Origin: an uncultured Muribaculaceae bacterium
GTDB taxonomy: Bacteria > Bacteroidota > Bacteroidia > Bacteroidales > Muribaculaceae
Direction: 5' to 3'
DNA: 41,967 nt
Assembly: GCA_947525975.1 (NCBI GenBank)
Contig: CANNVE010000023.1
Coordinates: 1-41,967, forward strand
The translations under genes and the position numbers were made by a program. This document shows, piece after piece, positions 36,403 through 41,967 of this stretch. A model generated the notes under the pieces. That model was given only the letters and a program-made list of their open reading frames with translations, was not told the DNA's origin and ran no database searches. Each line of letters starts with the position of its first letter. The first letter of the stretch is position 1.

Positions 36403-37430
36403 TATTTAGAGTTTTTCTTGTAATATTTAATGAGTTTGGGCACGATGTCCTCGACATTGCCCGTGATCACATAGTCGGCGATGGCGTTGATGGGAGCATT
36501 CTCGTCGTTGTTGATAGAGATGATGATCGAGCTCTCCTGCATGCCGGCCACGTGCTGTATCTGGCCGGAGATGCCGCAGGCGATGTAGAGCTTGGGGCGC
36601 ACGGTCACGCCGGTCTGGCCTATCTGGCGCTCATGCTCGCAATATCCTGCGTCGACAGCGGCACGGCTTGCTCCCACTTCGGCTCCGAGCACATTGGCCA
36701 GGTCGAAGAGCTGCTGGAAGCCTTCCTTGCTGCCCATGCCGTAGCCGCCGGCCACGATGATGGGGCTGTTCTTGATGTTGATCTTCGACTTCTCGATGTG
36801 GCGGTCGATGATCTCCACCACGAAGTCAGCGTCGCTGACGTATTTCTTGGGGTCGAGGTTGATGACTTCGCCCTTGTAGTTGGCGTCGCGCACTTCCTTC
36901 TTCATCACGCCCTCGCGCACAGTGGCCATCTGCGGACGGCACTCGGGGTTGACGATCGTAGCCACGATGTTGCCGCCGAAAGCGGGACGTATCTGATATA
37001 GGAGGTTCTGATATTCGGTGCCTGTCTTGGGGTCCTTGTGGTCGCCGATCTCGAGAGCGGTGCAGTCGGCGGTGAGGCCGCTGTGCAGGCATGAAGACAC
37101 GCGGGGGCCGAGGTCACGGCCAATGCATGTGGCGCCCATGAGGCACACCTGCGGCTTGATCTCCTTGAAGAGGTTGATCAGCACGGCTGCGTGCGGATTA
37201 GAGGTGTAGGGGAAGAGGCGCTTGTCCTCCACCTTGTAGACAACGTCTACGCCGTAGGGGAAGAGCTGGCTCTCGATGCCCTCGAGTTTGTCGCCGATCA
37301 CTACGGCCTCGAGCTTTACGCCGAGCTTGTCGGCGAGCACGCGGCCCTTGGTGAGGAGCTCCAGGCTGACGTCGGCCACCTTGCCTTCGTCGTATTCGCA
37401 ATATACTATAAGATTATTGTTGTCTGCCAT
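36402..37430 (-). CDS. etfA: Electron transfer flavoprotein, alpha subunit
   Basis: This 342-residue FAD-binding ETF subunit has an N-terminal Rossmann-like domain and the conserved C-terminal FAD domain. Signatures seen are VAGGYGMGSKEGFQQLFDLA, GASRAAVDAGY, QIGQTGVTVRPKLYIACGIS and GQIQHVAGM, and a terminal ADYVITGNVEDIVPKLI. It forms a heterodimer with EtfB and carries electrons from the co-encoded dehydrogenase. It lies 114 nt downstream of etfB, a spacer longer than usual for this operon but without a clear promoter or terminator. Confidence 0.95.
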   Translation of the reverse strand: MADNNNLIVYCEYDEGKVADVSLELLTKGRVLADKLGVKLEAVVIGDKLEGIESQLFPYGVDVVYKVEDKRLFPYTSNPHAAVLINLFKEIKPQVCLMGATCIGRDLGPRVSSCLHSGLTADCTALEIGDHKDPKTGTEYQNLLYQIRPAFGGNIVATIVNPECRPQMATVREGVMKKEVRDANYKGEVINLDPKKYVSDADFVVEIIDRHIEKSKINIKNSPIIVAGGYGMGSKEGFQQLFDLANVLGAEVGASRAAVDAGYCEHERQIGQTGVTVRPKLYIACGISGQIQHVAGMQESSIIISINNDENAPINAIADYVITGNVEDIVPKLIKYYKKNSK

Positions 37431-37544
37431 GATTGTTTGCTTATTACTTTTTGGATCCGGGCTACGGATTCAAATTATATGAATATGGTCTGTCGTTGGC
37501 CGTGAGAGGCAGCGCCTTGAGCGAGCCGCCGCGGCCGGGCAGCT

Positions 37545-38417
37545 TTAGCCTATGGTGTGGTTGGCGATGAGCTCCTTGATGAGGTTTTCGATCTGCTCGT
37601 CATTGTTGTCGAGGCGCAGGCTCTCCTTAGCGGTGAAGACTACATTCTCCACGCTCTTCACCTTTGTGGGCGAGCCGGGAAGGCCTATCTGCTGGGGGTC
37701 GGCTTCCACAAACGCCGCGCCCCACTCCTGGATGTTGAGCTCCGGGCGTGCGTCGACGATGGCCTTGACCTCTTCCGAAAGATTGCCCTTCTCGCTGGGC
37801 GAGCTGGCGTATTTGTATTTCATCAGGCGCATTGCGTTGCGGGGGCGGCAATCGGCTGCGCTGCCGTTGACGGTGACCACGCAAGGGAGGGGAGCCTTCA
37901 CTGTCTCCACGCCATGCTCCAGACGGCGCTTCACGGTGACGCTCTTGCCGTCGATGTCGATGATCTCCTCAGCGTAGGTGACCTGGGGGATGCCGAGCTT
38001 TTCGGCGATCTGGGGGCCTACCTGGGCGGTGTCGCCGTCGATGGCCTGGCGTCCGCCGAGGATGATGTCATAGTTTCCGAATTTTTTCACGGCCTGCGCC
38101 AGAGAGTAGGATGTGGCCAATGTGTCTGCGCCGCCAAACGGACGGTCGGTGAGAACGATGCCGCCATCTGCTCCGCGGAAGATAGCCTCACGCACCACCT
38201 CTGCGGCGCGCGGCAGACCCATTGTGAGCACCGTGACGGTACTGCCGGGATTGGCGTCCTTGATGCGAAGGGCCTGCTCGAGGGCGTTTAGATCTTCAGG
38301 GTTAAAGATTGCAGGCAGAGCGGCGCGGTTGATTGTGCCGTCGGCCTTCATAGCATCTTTGCCTACGTTGCGGGTGTCGGGCACCTGCTTGGCAAGCACA
38401 ATGATGTTCAGACTCAT
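37545..38417 (-). CDS. etfB: Electron transfer flavoprotein, beta subunit
   Basis: This 290-residue ETF beta subunit is the partner of EtfA. It begins MSLNIIVLAKQVPDTRNVG and contains NPEDLNALEQALRIKD, the ADTLATSYSLA segment and the ETF-beta signature LGGRQAIDGDTAQVGPQIAE. AMRLMKYKYA and a C-terminal arm follow. It is the first gene of the etfB-etfA-acyl-CoA dehydrogenase operon, downstream of a near-consensus promoter. The total length is slightly longer than the usual 250-260 residues because of the C-terminal extension. Confidence 0.95.
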   Translation of the reverse strand: MSLNIIVLAKQVPDTRNVGKDAMKADGTINRAALPAIFNPEDLNALEQALRIKDANPGSTVTVLTMGLPRAAEVVREAIFRGADGGIVLTDRPFGGADTLATSYSLAQAVKKFGNYDIILGGRQAIDGDTAQVGPQIAEKLGIPQVTYAEEIIDIDGKSVTVKRRLEHGVETVKAPLPCVVTVNGSAADCRPRNAMRLMKYKYASSPSEKGNLSEEVKAIVDARPELNIQEWGAAFVEADPQQIGLPGSPTKVKSVENVVFTAKESLRLDNNDEQIENLIKELIANHTIG

Positions 38418-38488
38418 ATTAAAAACTTTTTAAGTTATGATTGTTTCTTTTTCCATCGCGAATGCTTTCCGCACTCTTTTTCATCATG

Positions 38489-38519
38489 CAAAATTAGAAA
38501 AAATGGCCGATACGACAAA
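38489..38519 (-). promoter_or_regulatory. Bacteroidota-type promoter of etfB-etfA-acd
   Basis: On the minus strand, TTTG (38519-38516), exactly 19 nt and TAATTTTG (38496-38489) match the Bacteroides consensus. The -7 box is about 70 nt before the etfB ATG, so a leader of roughly 65 nt is predicted. Confidence 0.8.
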
Positions 38520-38659
38520 ATTTATAACTAAAAAGTTGCCAATAATAGACAAATGGTCCCCTGTTTGCTTTTTTTATCACAAAGAATGAACATTTTCGGC
38601 TTTTTTCATGTTTAGTCTGTATATTTTTCAATTTTTTCATCAACAAAGACTGTTTATTT

Positions 38660-39373
38660 ATGAAAAAGTATCTCGCTGAGGGCATCGGCACGATGTTTCT
38701 CGTGATCCTCGCCTGCGGAAGCGCAGTGCTGGCCGGCCCCGTAATCGGCGGTTATGGCGTCGGAGTCTGCTTCGGACTCGTCCTTCTCTGCCTCTGCTAC
38801 TGCATAGGCAATATCTCTGGCTGCCACGTCAATCCCGCCGTGTCTTTCGGCATGCTCCTCGCAGGCCGCATGACCGGAAAGGACTTCGTGGGCTATGTAA
38901 TAGCCCAGCTCATCGGCGCAGCCATAGGCGCGGCCTTCCTCTACGCCTTCACCGAGCTCGCCCCCGCGTTCAAATTCGGAGGCATCACCGAAATCAACGG
39001 CACTGTGACTGGCTCAATCGCCTCCAATGTGCTCCAGCCCGGAGCCACATCGGGACAGGCCCTTCTGGCCGAAGTGCTGCTCACATTCTTCTTCGTGCTC
39101 GTCATCCTCGGCGCAACAGACGAGAAGAAGGGCTTCGGCAAATTCGCAGGCATGGCCATCGGCCTCGCCCTCGGCCTTGTCAACATCGTAGGCATTCCCG
39201 TCGACAACTGCTCGGTCAACCCCGCCCGCTCATTCGGCCCCGCCATCTTCAGCCAGGGAGCCGGCGCATGGTCTGACTTCTGGATCATGGTCGTAGGCCC
39301 GCTCGCCGGAGCCGCCATCGCGGTCCTCTGCTGGAGAGCCCTTGCCAACACCGACAAGGCATCGGTAGAATAA
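38660..39373 (+). CDS. aqpZ: Aquaporin (MIP family) with altered ar/R filter
   Basis: This 237-residue six-helix channel has two half-helix NPA motifs (58-60 in CHVNPAVS and 187-189 in SVNPARS). It begins MKKYLAEGIGTMFLVILACG, like AqpZ. Aligned by eye to E. coli AqpZ, the aromatic/arginine filter is Phe38, Asn175, Cys184 and Arg190; the His normally found at the second position is replaced by Asn. Glycerol facilitators have Gly at that site, so this is neither the standard water nor the standard glycerol filter. The transported solute is therefore uncertain. It is monocistronic, ended by a strong terminator. Confidence 0.9.
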   Translation: MKKYLAEGIGTMFLVILACGSAVLAGPVIGGYGVGVCFGLVLLCLCYCIGNISGCHVNPAVSFGMLLAGRMTGKDFVGYVIAQLIGAAIGAAFLYAFTELAPAFKFGGITEINGTVTGSIASNVLQPGATSGQALLAEVLLTFFFVLVILGATDEKKGFGKFAGMAIGLALGLVNIVGIPVDNCSVNPARSFGPAIFSQGAGAWSDFWIMVVGPLAGAAIAVLCWRALANTDKASVE

Positions 39374-39405
39374 TATTGACTCTTAATCTGATCTGCAATA
39401 CCCCA

Positions 39406-39440
39406 CAGGCCATGCGGCGCGCCGCATGGCCTGCTTTTTT
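39406..39440 (+). terminator. Intrinsic terminator after the aquaporin gene
   Basis: CAGGCCATGCGGCG (39406-39419) is followed immediately by its perfect complement (39420-39433), then a C and six Ts. It is the longest uninterrupted GC-rich stem among the terminators here. Confidence 0.92.
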
Positions 39441-39485
39441 ATGAAAAAGGCGCCTCCTCTTTACGATTATTTGTTTTTATTTTCG

Positions 39486-39493
39486 TAATTTTG
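39486..39493 (+). promoter_or_regulatory. Putative -7 promoter element of the DUF1846 gene
   Basis: TAATTTTG matches TAnnTTTG and lies 35 nt before the ATG at 39529. No TTTG occurs at the usual spacing. Confidence 0.6.
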
Positions 39494-39528
39494 CAGACGG
39501 AATTTCACCACACAATATCCGTAAGATT

Positions 39529-40998
39529 ATGAAAATAGGTTTTGACAACGATAAGTATCTGAAAATTCAGTCAGAACACATCAAGGAGCGCATCGCCAAA
39601 TTCGGCAACAAACTGTATCTTGAATTTGGCGGCAAGCTATTCGACGATTACCACGCCAGCCGAGTATTGCCCGGCTTCCAGCCTGACAGCAAGCTGCGCA
39701 TGCTGATGCAACTGAAAGACGATGCCGAAATCGTGATGGTCATCAGCGCCAACGACATTGAGCAGAACAAGATGCGCGCCGACCTTGGCATTACCTACGA
39801 CAAAGACCTGCTGCGCCTGCGCGACGAATTCACAAGCCGCGGACTATACGTGAGCTCAGTAGTGGTCACGCACTTCAACGGCCAGAAAAGCACCGAGAAA
39901 TTTCGCCAACGCCTCGAAAACCTTGGGGTCAAGGTCTATTACCACTATCTGATCGAGGGATATCCCCACAATGTAGAGCTCATAGACAGCGACGAGGGAT
40001 TTGGCAAGAACGACTATGTCGAGACCACTCGCCCGCTCGTGGTGATCACCGCCCCCGGCCCCGGCAGCGGCAAGATGGCTGTGTGCCTGTCGCAGCTCTA
40101 CAACGAAAACCGCCGCGGCGTGAAGGCCGGGTACGCCAAGTTTGAGACATTCCCCATCTGGAATCTCCCGCTGAAGCACCCCGTCAACGTAGCATACGAG
40201 GCCGCCACCGCCGACCTCAACGACGTGAACATGATCGACCCCTTCCACCTCGAGGCTTACGGTCTCACCACAGTCAACTACAACCGCGACATAGAGATAT
40301 TCCCCGTGCTCAACGCCATATTCGAAGGCATATACGGCGAAAGCCCGTATAAATCGCCCACCGATATGGGCGTGAACATGGCCGGATACTGCGTGTCGGA
40401 CGACGAGGCTTGCCGCCAGGCTTCGCTCCAGGAAATAATACGCCGATACTACGCCGCCATCGGATACATGGCCGAAGGGCGCAGCAACGAAGCAGAAGTC
40501 AACAAAATAAAGCTGCTGATGAGCCAGCTTAAAATCTCGACCGACGACCGACGCACCACCACCGCCGCCCGCAAGGTGGCCGAGGAGCGCGACTGCAACG
40601 CCGCCGCCATAGAGCTGGCCGACGGCACAATCATCACATCGCATTCATCGCATCTGCTCGGCGTCAGCGCGGCCCTCATCCTCAATGCCACAAAGCATCT
40701 GGCCGGCATACCCCACGATCTAAAGCTCATACCACAGCTCATGATCGAGCCGATACAGCACATGAAGACATCGATGCTCCACGGCCACAACCCGCGCCTC
40801 CACACCGACGAGGTGCTCGTGGCTCTCGCCGTGCTCAGCCGCACAAGCGAAGTGTGCCAGCGCGCACTCGACACCCTGCCGCTGCTCGACGGATGCCAGG
40901 TGCACGCCACATGCCTCCTGAGCGAAGTGGACCGCAAAATCTTCAAAAAGCTCGGCTGCGACGTCACCTGCGACCCCATCCGCAAAGTCGAAAACTAA
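39529..40998 (+). CDS. DUF1846 domain-containing protein
   Basis: This 489-residue protein matches the DUF1846 family along its full length: the opening KIGFDNDKYLKIQSEHIKER, the central phosphate-binding-like VVITAPGPGSGKMAVCLSQL, and the long second half with HTDEVLVALAVLSR and VHATCLLSEVD. The GPGSGK loop resembles a P-loop and suggests nucleotide binding, but no reaction is established for the family that I know of. There is no signal peptide or membrane segment, so it is cytoplasmic. It is preceded by the aquaporin terminator and a -7 element; its stop codon touches the start of the palindromic repeat block. Confidence 0.9.
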   Translation: MKIGFDNDKYLKIQSEHIKERIAKFGNKLYLEFGGKLFDDYHASRVLPGFQPDSKLRMLMQLKDDAEIVMVISANDIEQNKMRADLGITYDKDLLRLRDEFTSRGLYVSSVVVTHFNGQKSTEKFRQRLENLGVKVYYHYLIEGYPHNVELIDSDEGFGKNDYVETTRPLVVITAPGPGSGKMAVCLSQLYNENRRGVKAGYAKFETFPIWNLPLKHPVNVAYEAATADLNDVNMIDPFHLEAYGLTTVNYNRDIEIFPVLNAIFEGIYGESPYKSPTDMGVNMAGYCVSDDEACRQASLQEIIRRYYAAIGYMAEGRSNEAEVNKIKLLMSQLKISTDDRRTTTAARKVAEERDCNAAAIELADGTIITSHSSHLLGVSAALILNATKHLAGIPHDLKLIPQLMIEPIQHMKTSMLHGHNPRLHTDEVLVALAVLSRTSEVCQRALDTLPLLDGCQVHATCLLSEVDRKIFKKLGCDVTCDPIRKVEN

Positions 40999-41229
40999 TT
41001 CCGCGCAGCCCTCACCGGGCTGCGATTTACGGGGGAGGGCCCATTTACCTCGGGTTTTACCCGAGGCTACTTTCCCCACGCCCGCTCACCGCGGGCTCGT
41101 CCCCCACCGAATGGGATTACGCTAACGGAAGCCCGCGGTGAGCGGGCGTGAGGATAGTAGCCCAGGGCAAAGCCCTGGGGGGGAATAAATACATCTAATA
41201 ATATCGCAGCCCGGCGAGGGCTGTGCGGA
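40999..41229. repeat. Left REP/BIME-like nested palindromic mosaic
   Basis: Six hairpins occur in order A-B-C-C'-B'-A'. A: CGCAGCCC/GGGCTGCG (41004-41024). B: CCTCGGGT/ACCCGAGG (41048-41066). C: GCCCGC/GCGGGC (41080-41096). C' (41131-41147) is the exact reverse complement of C. B' is CCCAGGGC/GCCCTGGG (41161-41179). A' (41205-41226) is nearly the reverse complement of A. The outer 27 nt (41000-41026 and 41203-41229) are inverted repeats with two mismatches. The whole is a symmetric, MITE- or BIME-like unit starting at the DUF1846 stop codon. Confidence 0.85.
41077..41150. repeat. 21-bp perfect inverted repeat core of the left mosaic
   Basis: 41077-41097 and 41130-41150 are exact reverse complements of each other. 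They enclose a 32-nt spacer that contains ACCGAATGGGATTACGCTAA. Each arm also folds into a small hairpin of its own, so two alternative structures (one large cruciform or two small hairpins) are possible. Confidence 0.9.
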
Positions 41230-41260
41230 TCCGAATTCATCAACATTCACAATATACACC

Positions 41261-41719
41261 ATGAGAAACTTCAGCCAAATATACATAATGCTCGTATTTG
41301 GTGTAAAATATCGCTTAGGACTGATCGACCCACAATGGTCCCACCAACTTTATGCCGTAATCGGCAATAAATTAAAGGACTATGGATGCGCACCTATTAT
41401 CATTGGAGGTGTCAAAGACCACGTGCACATACTATTCTCATCCAACGGCAACGTATCTATTTCTGAAATAGTCAAAGAAATCAAGATTGATTCCACACGA
41501 TGGATTAATTCCAACAGATTGACTATTGGCAATTTCGGATGGCAAGAAGGCAGCGGACGCTTCAGTTATTCATTCGGGCAAATTGAGGACGTGAAAAGAT
41601 ACATCGCAAATCAACCCACCCACCACAATCAAATTTCATTTCGCAAAGAAATGGAATCAATGATCATAAGGGCAGGGCAATTGCCAGGCAAATTCGATTT
41701 GCCGGAAGAATTAGAATGA
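41261..41719 (+). CDS. IS200/IS605-type Y1 transposase, RAYT-like
   Basis: This 152-residue protein resembles single-domain HUH transposases of the TnpA/REP-associated tyrosine transposase group. It has the N-terminal SQIYIMLVFGVKYR strand, the HUH motif HVH (residues 54-56 in VKDHVHILFS) and FGWQEGSGRFSYS. The probable nucleophile is Tyr114 (VKRYIANQ), followed by THHNQISFRKE. The length is normal for the family, so the gene looks intact. Codon use is markedly more AT-rich than the neighbouring genes, indicating separate ancestry. It is flanked on both sides by related palindromic repeats in the arrangement known for RAYT genes and their REP elements. No TnpB is present. Confidence 0.88.
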   Translation: MRNFSQIYIMLVFGVKYRLGLIDPQWSHQLYAVIGNKLKDYGCAPIIIGGVKDHVHILFSSNGNVSISEIVKEIKIDSTRWINSNRLTIGNFGWQEGSGRFSYSFGQIEDVKRYIANQPTHHNQISFRKEMESMIIRAGQLPGKFDLPEELE

Positions 41720-41723
41720 AGCG

Positions 41724-41967
41724 TTCCGCGCAGCCCTCACCGGGCTGCGATTGACGGGGGGGGACCCATTTACCTCGGGTTTCACCCGAGGCTACTATCC
41801 CCACGCCCACTCACCGCGGGCTCGTCCCCCACCGGATGGGATAACGCTAACGAAGCCCGCTCTCCGCGGGCTTGCCCACCCCACCGGATGGGATAACGCT
41901 TACGGAAGCCCGCTCACCGCGGGCTCGTCCCCCACCGGATGGGATAACGCTAACGAAGCCCGCTCTC
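41724..41967. repeat. Right REP-like palindromic repeat block, cut by the window edge
   Basis: 41724-41860 repeats the first half of the left block (40999-41136) in the same orientation, with about nine differences and one single-base gap by eye. It contains hairpins A, B and C in order. Beyond it the block continues as tandem units to the end of the window; the mirrored half (C'-B'-A') is not seen before the edge. Confidence 0.85.
41828..41967. repeat. 51-52-bp tandem repeat array
   Basis: The phrase ACCGGATGGGATAACGCT starts at 41831, 41883 and 41934, giving periods of 52 and 51 nt. Each unit also contains a GCCCGC-loop-GCGGGC hairpin. Loops alternate between TCTCC and TCACC. A single diverged copy (ACCGAATGGGATTACGCT) occurs in the left block at 41106. 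The array continues past the window. Confidence 0.88.

Noticed and set aside
37431-37544. A missing gene or terminator in the etfB-etfA spacer
   Set aside because: No frame, T-tailed hairpin or promoter consensus could be found; it is recorded only as a longer-than-usual spacer.
40854-41141. Small plus-strand frame running from DUF1846 into the repeat block
   Set aside because: It is out of frame with DUF1846 and its tail is translated palindromic repeat; such repeat-derived frames are a common source of spurious proteins.
41828-41967. Regular repeats at the right edge as a CRISPR array
   Set aside because: The whole 51-52-bp unit is conserved, so there are no unique spacers, and no cas gene is present.

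Overview
The window is a chromosomal segment of a member of the Bacteroidales, most likely a gut Muribaculaceae-type (S24-7) bacterium. This rests on several sequence features: GC-rich genes with AT-rich spacers, recurrent Bacteroidota-type promoters (TTTG, about 19-22 nt, TAnnTTTG), a fused FeoA-FeoB iron transporter, an RprX/RprY two-component pair, a DUF4923 protein, a long PPi-dependent phosphofructokinase, and an HsdR_N-like protein divergent from holA. The species assignment is inference; no rRNA or tRNA gene was seen.

Layout. 1-2551 (minus) is the N-terminal 850 residues of a large secreted multidomain surface protein that runs off the left edge. 2622-5428 holds a small PD-(D/E)XK protein, holA and an apparently orphan C5 DNA methyltransferase. 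5458-7806 is the FeoAB ferrous iron transporter. 7926-9967 is rfbD-rfbB (dTDP-rhamnose synthesis) with a near-perfect promoter. 10167-12386 is rprX-rprY. From 12765 a plus-strand run carries an SLC45-like MFS transporter with a large inserted domain, iron-sulfur L-serine dehydratase, a DUF4923 lipocalin-like protein, TrkH/TrkA potassium uptake and a LolC/E-type permease. These are tightly spaced or overlapping, and two of them start with TTG.

20545-28913 holds rsfS, ftsH, galE, a sugar nucleotidyltransferase, pfp and an isolated menD, several separated by clear intrinsic terminators and Bacteroidota -7 elements. 29056-33010 is hisS followed by a PorT-like barrel, an EamA exporter and a GIN-domain protein built of 20-residue repeats. 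A GH30 glycosidase (33092-34573) converges on the etfB-etfA-acyl-CoA dehydrogenase operon (34702-38417, minus) over a shared bidirectional terminator. An aquaporin with an altered selectivity filter and a DUF1846 protein follow.

The right end (40999-41967) is different in character. A low-GC IS200/IS605-type (RAYT-like) Y1 transposase gene lies between two blocks of nested palindromes. The left block is a roughly 230-bp symmetric mosaic with 27-nt imperfect terminal inverted repeats and an internal 21-nt perfect inverted repeat. The right block repeats the first half of that mosaic in direct orientation at about 93% identity, then expands into a 51-52-bp tandem array. This REP/BIME-like system is the most interesting part of the window.
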